This document shows, one piece after another, positions 34,372 through 43,078 of a stretch of DNA of 64,000 nt (within the stretch, counting starts at the first letter, position 1; each line of letters opens with the position of its first letter). The notes under the pieces were generated by a model. The model saw nothing but the letters and a program-made list of their open reading frames with translations, was not told where the DNA came from and made no database searches. This stretch comes from Gemmatimonadota bacterium (lineage in GTDB: Bacteria > JAAXHH01), in the NCBI GenBank assembly GCA_009837395.1, contig VXTP01000043.1:186001-250000 (forward strand). The letters run 5' to 3'. The position numbers were made by a program, and so were the translations under genes.

Positions 34372-36126
34372 ATGAACACGGATGCTTCAGCCCGCCAGTC
34401 AAGCGTACGCTATGAAGCGGACGAACGGCCACCGCTTCTTCTGACCATAGGTCTCGGACTCCAGATCGCCCTGCTTACGGTCGGGGGCGTCGTCCTGACC
34501 GTGGCCATCGTGAGCCGGGCCGGCGGCGCGAGCGAATCCTTCCTGACCTGGGGGGTGTTCGCCGCGGCGGCGATCAGCGGAACGACTACGGTCATCCAGG
34601 CCATTCGAGTCGGCCGCATCGGCGCGGGCTACGTACTCATGATGGGAACGTCGGGCAGCTTTATCGCGGTCTGCATCGGGGCGCTCGCGCAGGGCGGTCC
34701 CGCACTGATGGCGACGCTCATCATCATCTCCTCGCTATTTCAGTTCCTGCTGTCCGCCCGCCTTTCCCTGCTGCGCAGGATACTGACGCCGGCAGTATCC
34801 GGGACGGTCATCATGCTGATTTCGGTCACGGTGATGCCCATCGCGTTCAACATGCTGAACAGGGTACCCGAAGGCATGCCGTCCACGTCTGCGGCGGTCA
34901 CGGCCCTGGCCACCGTGCTGGTCACCCTCGGCATCGCATTGAAGGCGAAGTCGTCGCTGCGTCTCTGGGCGCCCGTAATCGGCGTCGCCGCGGGGTCCAT
35001 CGTGGGCGGATACTTCGGCCTGTACGATGCCGGAAGGGTAGCCGCCGCTTCCTGGCTGGGTCTTCCGGAAGGGAGTTGGCCGGGCATCGATATCTCTTTC
35101 GGTCCCGCCTTCTGGGCGCTGCTTCCCGCCTTCATGTTCGTAACGCTGGTCGGCGCCGTGGAAACGATCGGCGACTCGGTCGCGATTCAGCGCGTTTCGT
35201 GGCGCAGGCCCCGGGCGGTGGATTACCGGGCCGTGCAGGGCGCCGTGGCCGCGGACGGCCTGGGCAACCTCCTGTCCGGTCTCATGGGTACGGTGCCCAA
35301 TACGACCTATTCCTCGAGCATCGCGGTGACCGAGTTGACCGGCGTGGCTTCCCGAATGGTCGGGGTGGTCGTGGGACTGGCTTTTGTCCTGGTCGCGTTT
35401 ATCCCGAAGTTCCTGGCGGTCGTCCTCGCCATTCCGGATCCCGTTGCCGGCGGCTTTCTGATCGTGCTGCTTGCCATGCTGTTCGTTATCGGCATGAAGT
35501 TGGTCTTGCAGGATGGGATAGACTACCGGAAGGGGCTGGTCGTAGGCGTGGGCTTCTGGATCGGCGTCGGTTTTCAGAATGACGCGATCTTTCCCGCGCT
35601 GGTCTCAGACTTCGCGGGCGGACTCCTGCGGAACGGCATGACGGCCGGCGGACTGACGGCCATACTCATGACGATTTTTCTGGAAATCACTTCCCCGCGC
35701 CGTCACCGGATGGAGTCGGACTTCGATCTTGCGGCACTGCCGAAGATCCGTGCGTTTCTCGAAGGATTCGCGCGCCGCCAGGGCTGGGACAAGGGGACGG
35801 CGGACCGGCTTATGGCTGCGAGCGAAGAAATGCTGTTGGCGCTGATTCCGCAGGACGGTGAGCACAGCCAACCCCGGCGGCTGCTCCTGGTCGCGCACCG
35901 GGAGGGCGAAAGCGCGGTCCTCGAACTGGTCGCGGCGACCGGCGAGGGAAACCTGCAGGACAGGATCGAATTGCTCGGAGACGAAAGAGCCGTGGAGACG
36001 CCGGAGGAACTGGAAATATCACTCCGTCTCTTGAGACACTACGCTTCGTCGGTGCACCACCAGCAATACCACGATACGGATATCGTTACCCTTCAGGTGG
36101 ACGTGCGCCCGCCCCCGCCACAATAA
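34372..36126 (+). CDS. NCS2/SLC23-like permease fused to a RsbW-like C-terminal domain (copy B)
   Basis: A 584-residue paralogue of the preceding permease, alike along its full length including the C-terminal soluble domain (from about residue 445: LPKIRAFLEGFARRQGWDKG, LELVAATGEGNLQDRIELLG). The same altered signature S-S-I-A-V-T-E-L-T-G is present, but helix 8 keeps the family Glu (Glu264 in VETIGD) where copy A has Asp. Tandem duplication with divergence at this residue suggests different substrates. The 3' end overlaps the convergent PhyH gene by 41 bp. Confidence 0.82.
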   Translation: MNTDASARQSSVRYEADERPPLLLTIGLGLQIALLTVGGVVLTVAIVSRAGGASESFLTWGVFAAAAISGTTTVIQAIRVGRIGAGYVLMMGTSGSFIAVCIGALAQGGPALMATLIIISSLFQFLLSARLSLLRRILTPAVSGTVIMLISVTVMPIAFNMLNRVPEGMPSTSAAVTALATVLVTLGIALKAKSSLRLWAPVIGVAAGSIVGGYFGLYDAGRVAAASWLGLPEGSWPGIDISFGPAFWALLPAFMFVTLVGAVETIGDSVAIQRVSWRRPRAVDYRAVQGAVAADGLGNLLSGLMGTVPNTTYSSSIAVTELTGVASRMVGVVVGLAFVLVAFIPKFLAVVLAIPDPVAGGFLIVLLAMLFVIGMKLVLQDGIDYRKGLVVGVGFWIGVGFQNDAIFPALVSDFAGGLLRNGMTAGGLTAILMTIFLEITSPRRHRMESDFDLAALPKIRAFLEGFARRQGWDKGTADRLMAASEEMLLALIPQDGEHSQPRRLLLVAHREGESAVLELVAATGEGNLQDRIELLGDERAVETPEELEISLRLLRHYASSVHHQQYHDTDIVTLQVDVRPPPPQ

Positions 36127-36868
36127 CCTCTGGCTCAGTGGACTTGAACGGACTGTCTTTCGAAGACCGGCAGTGCGTGGAAGCGTAATGGTACTGGAGT
36201 GCCCTTCGGCGGCGGTCGGACGAATTCGGCGGCGTGTAGTGGTACGTCTCGCCGTGGAACACGAGGGCGTCCCCGGACTTCATGACACAGGCCACCGCGT
36301 CGTCCGTCGTAGGCGCCGAAGACAGCCCGTAATCGTCCTCCACCCCCCCGTGTTCTCCGATCCCCGCACGATGCGACCCCGGAATGACGTGCATGCATCC
36401 GTTCGCCACGTCGGCGTCGTCGAGGGCGATCCAGAATCCGAAAACATCGTTGGGTTCCAGTCGGAAGTAGGCGTTGTCCTGGTGCCAGACCTTCTGGCCG
36501 CCGAACCGGGGCGGTTTCATCAGCAGCATGCTCTGAAACAGGGAAACGTCAGGTCCGATCAATTCGAGCGCCATACCCACCATTCTGGGATGGAAGGCCA
36601 GGGCGCGGAAAAGCTCGCTGTGGCGGGTCATCCGGAACAGCTTCCTCACGCCCAGCTCCGTGGATTCGGGCGTAACCGCACCGCGGCGTACGGCCGGCTC
36701 GATCTGCACCAGTTCCTCCGGGACGTCCGGGTACCGGTCCACGATCGCCGTAATCTCGCGCCGGATGGATTCGACTTCGTCCGGGGACAGGAAGGCTTCG
36801 GCGATGAAGTAGCCGTCCCGGTCGAAGGTCGATTTCTGCGCTGCTGACAACAGCGTTTCGGTGGTCAT
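36086..36868 (-). CDS. Phytanoyl-CoA dioxygenase (PhyH) family oxygenase
   Basis: A 260-residue member with HxD in KVWHQDNAYFRLEPND, NGCMHVIPGSHRAGIGEHGG, and distal His within FHGETYHYTPPNSSDRR. A catalytically normal PhyH fold is expected. It is the last gene of a minus-strand operon with a non-zinc MDR dehydrogenase (3-bp gap) and a DUF362 protein, and converges on permease copy B with overlap of the coding ends. Confidence 0.9.
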   Translation of the reverse strand: MTTETLLSAAQKSTFDRDGYFIAEAFLSPDEVESIRREITAIVDRYPDVPEELVQIEPAVRRGAVTPESTELGVRKLFRMTRHSELFRALAFHPRMVGMALELIGPDVSLFQSMLLMKPPRFGGQKVWHQDNAYFRLEPNDVFGFWIALDDADVANGCMHVIPGSHRAGIGEHGGVEDDYGLSSAPTTDDAVACVMKSGDALVFHGETYHYTPPNSSDRRRRALQYHYASTHCRSSKDSPFKSTEPEVIVAGAGARPPEG

Positions 36869-36871
36869 GAT

Positions 36872-37885
36872 TCAGTCCTTCCAGTTGAAGACGACGCCCA
36901 TCATGTTCTTTTCACGCCTGTATATCATCTCGTAGGCTTCGTTGATCTGACCGTAGTGCATCCGGTGGGTAATCAGGCGCTTCGGTTCCAGCTTGCCCTC
37001 GCGCATCAGGTCCAGCGTGAAGCGGCACATGGCGGACCATTCCCTCCGGTCGCCCCGTTCCGGGGGGAACAGGTAGCCGGCCCGCCCGTTGACCGCGATC
37101 AGCGAAATCCCCTTGGCATAGAACCATTCCATGTCCAGGGGATTGAAGTCGAGCGGCGGTTCGCCCCGGCCGGGCAGGGCTACGATGCCGACCCGCCCGT
37201 TGTCGCGCACGATTTGGCAGGAAGTCCGCAGCGCGGGCCAGGGATTGGCCGTGAGTATGACCAGGTCGACGCCCTCGCCGTGGGTGAAGTCGTCCAGTTT
37301 GGCCGCGAGATCGGGATCGTCGTGCATAAAGGTCGCGTCCGCCCCCATGCGCTCGGCCATTTCCATGCGCACCGGGCTGTTCGCGATACCGATCGTCCGC
37401 GCGCCGAGGCAGGGACCGAGTCCTACGGCACCGAGTCCGAGGACGCCCAGTCCCACGACCGCCACGTTCTCGCCGGGCTGGAAATGCGATTTGTAGTAGC
37501 ACAAGGCGCTGAGGGTGTACAGGTGGCCGTATACCGCGTCCTCGTCATGTACGCCGTCGGGTACCTTCACGAGCATTTCATCGTCCTTCGCGATGAACTC
37601 GGAGTGGTGTGGGTACCGGGAGATGACCCGGTCGCCCACGGCAAAACCTTCGACCGCGTCTCCCACGCCGCGGACCACGCCCAGGTTGCTGTCCCCGACC
37701 CAGCGCGGAAAATCCGGTGCTCCGGGCACCTGCTCCGCGCCTTCGTAGTTACCCCGGTCCGTCCCGATCTTGAGCGCCGATATGACAGTCTCGACCCAGA
37801 GGTCGTGAGGCCCCAGGCTGTCCGTGTCCAGGGCATGGTCTTCGATGCGCAGGTCTCTCGGGCCGTAGAGCATGGCGATTTTCAT
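36872..37885 (-). CDS. Medium-chain dehydrogenase lacking zinc ligands
   Basis: A 337-residue MDR protein with a good Rossmann motif (VAVVGLGVLGLGAVGLG). The catalytic Cys motif reads SALKIGTDRGNYEG and the GHE motif reads VGDSNLGVV, and the four-Cys structural lobe is absent. It is therefore a zinc-independent reductase or oxidoreductase like quinone-reductase or BchC-type relatives. It sits between a DUF362 gene and a PhyH gene in one operon. Confidence 0.85.
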   Translation of the reverse strand: MKIAMLYGPRDLRIEDHALDTDSLGPHDLWVETVISALKIGTDRGNYEGAEQVPGAPDFPRWVGDSNLGVVRGVGDAVEGFAVGDRVISRYPHHSEFIAKDDEMLVKVPDGVHDEDAVYGHLYTLSALCYYKSHFQPGENVAVVGLGVLGLGAVGLGPCLGARTIGIANSPVRMEMAERMGADATFMHDDPDLAAKLDDFTHGEGVDLVILTANPWPALRTSCQIVRDNGRVGIVALPGRGEPPLDFNPLDMEWFYAKGISLIAVNGRAGYLFPPERGDRREWSAMCRFTLDLMREGKLEPKRLITHRMHYGQINEAYEMIYRREKNMMGVVFNWKD

Positions 37886-37899
37886 GGAATGTGCTCCAA

Positions 37900-39117
37900 T
37901 CAGGCCGACAGGGCGGAAAGGCAGCGGTCGTAGACCTCGTATCGCTCGCCTTCCGTCTCCTCGGGGTCCACCAGCTTGAGCCAGAGGGCGCTGCCGGGCT
38001 TTGCCGAGCTGTAGGACCGGTGGCTGCCGATCACGGAGGGATCCTCGCCGTGCCAGGCGATTTCCCCCTCCTGCATGTAGATGAATTCTCCGCGGTGGCG
38101 GTCCACGATGTCCTTCCGGTGATCGCGGTAGAACAGGCCCTGTTCACAGGCCGTGCGCCGCAGCGTATGGATCAGCTCGGGCGCTTCATCGGGATCCGAG
38201 TCGAAGTGCGCTACCGGGGCCTGTACATCGCATTCGAAATCGATTTCGTCCAGGTCCACCGTGCCGAAGCCCCGCTGGGCGGCCACCAGGAGGTGATTCC
38301 GGTCCCTCCGGAACGGCGGCTGTGGCCAGTCGGAGGCCGGATCGTGTCCCATCAGGTGTGCGCCGCAGGCGTCCGTGGCCGTGATCTGGTCGCCGGCGAT
38401 CAGCACGTCGCCCACGCGTCCTTCACCGCCCCATTCCCTTCCTTTCTGTCCCACGAGTCCGTCGATGATGTTCAGGCAAGGGTTCGTAATCATGGCCAGA
38501 TCAGGTAGCACGTATGAGAGCCTGATCGCATGATGGAAATACGTTCGGACCCGCCCCCCGGGAGGAACGATGGGCGGTAGCCCGAAGAGATTCTTCATGC
38601 ACAGAGTGATGCCCATGAACGAGTGGTTCTTCATCTTCGCCACTGAAATAACCTCGTCCGCATCCTCGAACACGTCGCTCAGGATGTACCGGTCGAACAT
38701 ATTTCCGCCGCCGGGCACCTCGTAGACCGCCCACGGCGGCCGGTTCGAGTCGTCGTACTTGACGTCGAATTCGCGGAGGTGGTGGACGTAGTTGAATTCT
38801 TCCGGCGTGAGTTTGTCCGTGGCGTAGGGATTGGTGTCCGTGGCGTAGATCTGCGCGTCGGTATGTTCCCGAAGCAATTGCAGCACGGCCCTGCATACCG
38901 CGTCGTCCACCAGCTCCTGCCGGCGCCCCTTGAACCGGACGACGTTGTCCATGGGTTTCATCATGTTGAACTTGATGACGATCTTCCGGGCTTTTTCGAT
39001 GCGCGCCCAGGAATCCGCAAGCGGTTCGGTGATGCGCTTGAGGGTTTCGTAGACGCCTTCGTAGGGCGTCCGATGGTCGCAGGACGCCGCGCGAACGGTG
39101 TATGGCTTCTCCGGCAT
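37900..39117 (-). CDS. DUF362 domain protein
   Basis: A 405-residue protein of the DUF362 family, whose function is poorly defined. Family elements include KIVIKFNMMKP, ATDTNPYATDKL, DEVISVAKMKNHSFMGITLC with MKNLFGLPP, and LNIIDGLVGQKGREWGG. No ferredoxin-type Cys cluster is attached. The frame extends further upstream to 39258, but ATG 39117 is nine bases after GGAG and begins the conserved region. It leads an operon with MDR and PhyH genes. Confidence 0.82.
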   Translation of the reverse strand: MPEKPYTVRAASCDHRTPYEGVYETLKRITEPLADSWARIEKARKIVIKFNMMKPMDNVVRFKGRRQELVDDAVCRAVLQLLREHTDAQIYATDTNPYATDKLTPEEFNYVHHLREFDVKYDDSNRPPWAVYEVPGGGNMFDRYILSDVFEDADEVISVAKMKNHSFMGITLCMKNLFGLPPIVPPGGRVRTYFHHAIRLSYVLPDLAMITNPCLNIIDGLVGQKGREWGGEGRVGDVLIAGDQITATDACGAHLMGHDPASDWPQPPFRRDRNHLLVAAQRGFGTVDLDEIDFECDVQAPVAHFDSDPDEAPELIHTLRRTACEQGLFYRDHRKDIVDRHRGEFIYMQEGEIAWHGEDPSVIGSHRSYSSAKPGSALWLKLVDPEETEGERYEVYDRCLSALSA

Positions 39118-39301
39118 ATCACGGTCTCCAGATGTTGCGGAATGCGAGGGGATACAATTCAAGGTGCAATATACATCCACCGGAGTCGGCGACAAGTGTA
39201 AAGCCCCGGCGCGGCCCGGCGCGGCTCGACACGACCGGGCTGATCCAGCTCTCTGCATCGCCGCAGGCAGTCAAAATGAAAGGCGCGGGCGTTTTGGGTT
39301 G

Positions 39302-39307
39302 TATAAT
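39302..39307 (+). promoter_or_regulatory. Candidate -10 box in the 346-bp divergent spacer
   Basis: A perfect TATAAT lies in the spacer 39118-39463, about 155 bp before the TRAP small-permease gene; no good -35 accompanies it. The spacer also holds a six-base stem hairpin TTCCCC-CTC-GGGGAA at 39349-39363 and a direct repeat CGGCGCGGC near 39210. I see no gene in it. Confidence 0.3.
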
Positions 39308-39463
39308 TAAGATCGTTGCGGCATATTGAACACCCCTTTGTCCTGTTATTCCCCCTCGGGGAAACCGAACCGCCATCGGTAATGCGGTACGTCCGCGGAA
39401 GATGGCCCGGTCTGGCCCCGCCCTGTCCGGCTACGCTGACCGGATGCCGCGGCCACCAGGAAG

Positions 39464-40054
39464 GTGAACACGGAATTGAACGCGCTTCGGAAATTCGTAC
39501 GGATCGTGGACGGGTTGAACGAACGGGTCGGCTCGGTCGTTTCCTGGTTTACGACCCTACTCGTCCTGACCGTCTGTATCGACGTGTTCACCCGGTATTT
39601 CCTGCGCAGCAGCAGCGTGGCGGTGCAGGAACTGGAGTGGCACTTCTTCGCGGTGATCTTCCTGCTCGCCTCGGCGTGGGCCCTTAAGCACAACAAGCAT
39701 GTCCGCGTGGACGTGCTGTATATGAACTTCAAGCCCCGAAACCAGGCCCTGGTCAATCTCATCGGCAGCCTGCTGTTTCTGCTTCCCTTCGCGGTGATCG
39801 CGATCTGGAGCTCCCAGAATTTCGTCCTGAATTCCTTCCGGATCGGCGAGGTTTCGCCGGATCCCGGCGGGCTGCCCGCCCGCTATATCCTGAAGGCCAT
39901 GATCCCCCTCGGGTTTTCGCTCATACTCCTCCAGGGACTGGCCCTGGCGGCACGCTCCCTGGACCGGTTCATCCACGGAGGCGAAGATCCCATGGGCGAG
40001 CAGGATGAATCGCCCCCGAGAGGGCTTTCGGCCAGGGAGGAGGACGCGGTTTGA
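39464..40054 (+). CDS. dctQ: TRAP transporter small permease (DctQ type)
   Basis: A 196-residue, four-helix membrane protein. Motifs: FTTLLVLTVCIDVFTRYFLR, AVQELEWHFFAVIFLLASAW and HVRVDVLYMNF, the classic DctQ profile. It bridges the large permease in Na+-driven uptake of organic acids. The GTG at 39464 abuts AGGAAG, so a TTG at 39476 could be the real start. Its stop overlaps the large-permease start. Confidence 0.92.
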   Translation: MNTELNALRKFVRIVDGLNERVGSVVSWFTTLLVLTVCIDVFTRYFLRSSSVAVQELEWHFFAVIFLLASAWALKHNKHVRVDVLYMNFKPRNQALVNLIGSLLFLLPFAVIAIWSSQNFVLNSFRIGEVSPDPGGLPARYILKAMIPLGFSLILLQGLALAARSLDRFIHGGEDPMGEQDESPPRGLSAREEDAV

Positions 40055-41364
40055 CCGAAGCGATGCCCCTCATCCTTTTCCTGGTCCTCTTCCTGCTGCT
40101 CCTGATGGGGTACCCGGTCGCCTTCACCCTGGGCGGCGTGTCCGTACTCCTCGGGCTGATGACCTTCGGCGCGGATTTCTTCAACTTGCTGCCGCTGCGC
40201 ATCTGGGGCGTCATGACGAACTACGTCCTGCTCGCCGTGCCCCTGTTCGTCTACATGGGCGTCATGTTGGAGAAATCAGGCCTGGCCGAGGATATGCTGG
40301 AGACCATGGCCCTGCTCTTCGGCCGGCTTCGGGGCGGACTCGCGGTGGCAGTGGTGATCGTGGGGGCCTTGCTGGGCGCTTCCACCGGCATCGTAGGGGC
40401 GACGGTTGTGACCATGGGCCTGCTCAGCCTGCCCACCATGCTCAGGCGGGGCTACAGTCCCCAGGTGGCCACGGGCACGATCGCCGCGTCGGGGACGCTC
40501 GGGCAGATCATACCGCCCAGCGTGGTGCTCGTGCTGCTCGGAAGCATCCTCAACGTGTCGGTCGGCGACATGTTCATCGGCGCGGTCATACCGGGCGCGA
40601 TTCTCGTGGGCATGTACCTCGTGTGGCTTGCCATCGTGGCCGTGATCAAACCGGACGAGGCCCCGGCCATGCCTGCCGATGAACTGGCCGCGTTCCGCGA
40701 AAGCGGCATGTTCAGGAAGATCATCCGGGCCTTCCTGCTTCCCCTGGGCCTGATGACTGTCGTGCTGGGTTCCATCTTCGCGGGCATCACCTCGCCGACG
40801 GAAGCGGCGGCCGTGGGCGCGCTGGGTGCGACCCTGCTCACCGTTTTCCAGGGCAAGTTTTCCTATAACACGCTGAAGGAGGTCATGAAGGAGTGCACGC
40901 ACATCACGTGCATGGTCTTCTTCGTGCTGGTGGGCGCCGAGGCCTTCGGTCTGGTGTTCCGGGGCATGAAGGGCGACGCGTACATGACCAGCCTGATCAT
41001 GGACGCCAACTTGAGTACCTACGCCTTCCTGGCCCTGGTCTTGGTCATGATCTTCATCGCCGGCTTCTTCATAGATTTCATCCAGATCACCTACATCATC
41101 GTACCGGTCGTCACGCCCATCTTCATCGCCTTCGGCGTCGATCTGCTTTGGCTCGGCATCCTGATTGCGGTGAACCTGCAGACATCCTTCCTCACGCCCC
41201 CCTTCGGGTTCTCCCTGTTCTACCTCAAAGGGGTAGCTCCGCCCGAAGTGCAGACCCGCCATATCTACAAGGGTATTCTGCCCTTTATCGTGATCCAGCT
41301 CATCTGCCTGGGGTGTCTGGTCTACGCTCCGATGCTTGCGACCTGGCTGCCGGGTCTTCGCTAG
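40051..41364 (+). CDS. dctM: TRAP transporter large permease (DctM type)
   Basis: A 437-residue, roughly 12-helix permease. Signature stretches are GYPVAFTLGGVSVLLGL, TGIVGATVVTMGLLSLPTML, GQIIPPSVVLVLLG and LTPPFGFSLFYLKG. The start is TTG 40051, overlapping the DctQ stop (TTGA) after a GGGAGGAGG site. No DctP binding-protein gene is adjacent, so the substrate cannot be inferred. Confidence 0.95.
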   Translation: MTEAMPLILFLVLFLLLLMGYPVAFTLGGVSVLLGLMTFGADFFNLLPLRIWGVMTNYVLLAVPLFVYMGVMLEKSGLAEDMLETMALLFGRLRGGLAVAVVIVGALLGASTGIVGATVVTMGLLSLPTMLRRGYSPQVATGTIAASGTLGQIIPPSVVLVLLGSILNVSVGDMFIGAVIPGAILVGMYLVWLAIVAVIKPDEAPAMPADELAAFRESGMFRKIIRAFLLPLGLMTVVLGSIFAGITSPTEAAAVGALGATLLTVFQGKFSYNTLKEVMKECTHITCMVFFVLVGAEAFGLVFRGMKGDAYMTSLIMDANLSTYAFLALVLVMIFIAGFFIDFIQITYIIVPVVTPIFIAFGVDLLWLGILIAVNLQTSFLTPPFGFSLFYLKGVAPPEVQTRHIYKGILPFIVIQLICLGCLVYAPMLATWLPGLR

Positions 41365-41404
41365 ACCCCAAAACCCGCGCCAGGCCCTGGGCCTTCGCTA
41401 GGCG

Positions 41405-43048
41405 TTAATATCCTATCGCGCAACCGTCTTTACGGGGCTCCGACGCGCCGTGCAGCATGCGGGATTCCGGGTCGATGCGGATCGCCTGGTAGCCGCCGTA
41501 CCCGTGGGCATACCGGGATATGCGGTGACCCATCTCCTCCAGACGCCGGAAGGCACCTTCGCCGATGCCGTCTTCCACGTTGACCCGGCCCCCTCCGGAC
41601 TCCATGGGGGCGCCCGTGGGTTCGGCTGAACCGATGTGCTGGAACCGCGGCGCGTCGCCCGCCTCCTGCACGTCCATGCCGAAATCGATCATGCTGCAGA
41701 GGACCTGGACGTGACCCTGCGGCTGCATGGCGCCGCCCATCAGGCCGAAAGTGAGCCAGGGATTCCCGCCCCGGGTCACCATGGCGGGGATGATGGTGTG
41801 GAAGGGCCGCTTGTGAGGCGCCAGGGCGTTGCGGTGCGCGGGGTCCAGCGAGAAGAGCTGCCCCCGGTTCTGGATGGGGAATCCCGTACCCTCCGGCACG
41901 ATGCCCGATCCGAAACCCCGGAAGATGCTCTGGATGAACGAAACGACGTTGCGGTCCTCGTCGACGACGGTCATGTAGGCCGTGTCCCCGTGCTGCAGGA
42001 TGGGATCGCCGGCCGGGACGTCGACCGCCGCCCTTCGGGGATCGATCCGTGCGCGCTGCCGGTCGGCGTAGTCCCTGGACAGCAAGGCTTCCACAGGTAC
42101 GTCCGCGAAGGCGGGATCGGCGTAGAACACGGCGCGGTCGGCGTAGGCGAGTTTCTTGGCTTCGATCTGCAGGTGCAGTGTTTCGGCCGAGAGGCAGCCC
42201 GTTTCGGCGAGGTCGTAGCCTTCCAGGATGTTCAGCATCTGCAGGGCGGCGATGCCCTGCCCGCTCGGGGGCAGTTCCCAGACCGTGTGGCCCCGGTAGT
42301 CGACGCTGACGGGATCGTCCCAGGTCGACGCGTGGTCCCGGAAATCCTCGAGACTGAACAGTCCGCCGACGTCCCGGGAACAGGCCACGACGGCCTCAGT
42401 GATTTCGCCTTCGTAGAACGCGTCCCGTCCGCCTTCGGCCAGGATGCGGTAGGAACGGGCGAGGTCCGGGTTCCGGAACACCGCACCGGGTTCGGGTGCT
42501 TTCCCACCGGGCAGGTAGACGCGGACGGACTCGGACCACGGCTTCAGCAGCGGTATGGACCCCGCCCAGTCTCTCGCGATGATGTCCGAAACGGGAAAAC
42601 CGTTCTCCGAGTAATAGATAGCAGGTTCCAGCACCTGTTCCAGGGACATCGTCCCGAAACGGTCCAGGAGGCAGGACCAGCCGTCGACACAGCCCGGTAC
42701 GGACCAGTTCAACGGACCGGTACCCGGCACGTATTCGTGTCCCTGCCCGGTGTAATAGTCGATCGTGGCCGCGTAGGGCGCCCGGCCGCTCGCGTTGAGC
42801 CCGGTCAGCCCGCCGCTTTCGGCCTTCCGAACGATGGCGAACAGGTCGCCGCCGATACCGCAGGACATGGGTTCCACCACGCCGAGTACCGCGTTGACGG
42901 CGATGGCGGCGTCAATAGCGTTTCCGCCGGACTTGAGGATCTCGATGCCGGCCTGCGCGGCCAGCGGCTGGCTCGTGGCAACCATGCCCCGGGGCGCCAT
43001 GACGACCGAGCGCCGCGAGCCGCGGTAGGTGTGGGGATCGTATCGCAT
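41405..43048 (-). CDS. ggt: Gamma-glutamyltransferase family protein
   Basis: A 547-residue Ntn-hydrolase of the gamma-glutamyltranspeptidase family. The autoprocessing site is HGDTAYMTVVDEDRN, with Thr as nucleophile at the new N-terminus of the small subunit. SGGNAIDAAIAVNAVLG and SCGIGGDLFAIV are family markers. No signal peptide is visible, unlike secreted GGTs, so it may act in the cytoplasm, on gamma-glutamyl compounds or acylated substrates. It is the last gene of the kynureninase operon. Confidence 0.9.
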   Translation of the reverse strand: MRYDPHTYRGSRRSVVMAPRGMVATSQPLAAQAGIEILKSGGNAIDAAIAVNAVLGVVEPMSCGIGGDLFAIVRKAESGGLTGLNASGRAPYAATIDYYTGQGHEYVPGTGPLNWSVPGCVDGWSCLLDRFGTMSLEQVLEPAIYYSENGFPVSDIIARDWAGSIPLLKPWSESVRVYLPGGKAPEPGAVFRNPDLARSYRILAEGGRDAFYEGEITEAVVACSRDVGGLFSLEDFRDHASTWDDPVSVDYRGHTVWELPPSGQGIAALQMLNILEGYDLAETGCLSAETLHLQIEAKKLAYADRAVFYADPAFADVPVEALLSRDYADRQRARIDPRRAAVDVPAGDPILQHGDTAYMTVVDEDRNVVSFIQSIFRGFGSGIVPEGTGFPIQNRGQLFSLDPAHRNALAPHKRPFHTIIPAMVTRGGNPWLTFGLMGGAMQPQGHVQVLCSMIDFGMDVQEAGDAPRFQHIGSAEPTGAPMESGGGRVNVEDGIGEGAFRRLEEMGHRISRYAHGYGGYQAIRIDPESRMLHGASEPRKDGCAIGY

Positions 43049-43078
43049 GGTCTGCGTTTTGCTCCGTTCGGAGGGTGA

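Noticed and set aside
39118-39258. N-terminal extension of the DUF362 protein
   Set aside because: Arg/Ala-rich nonconserved sequence ahead of a well-placed ATG with GGAG.
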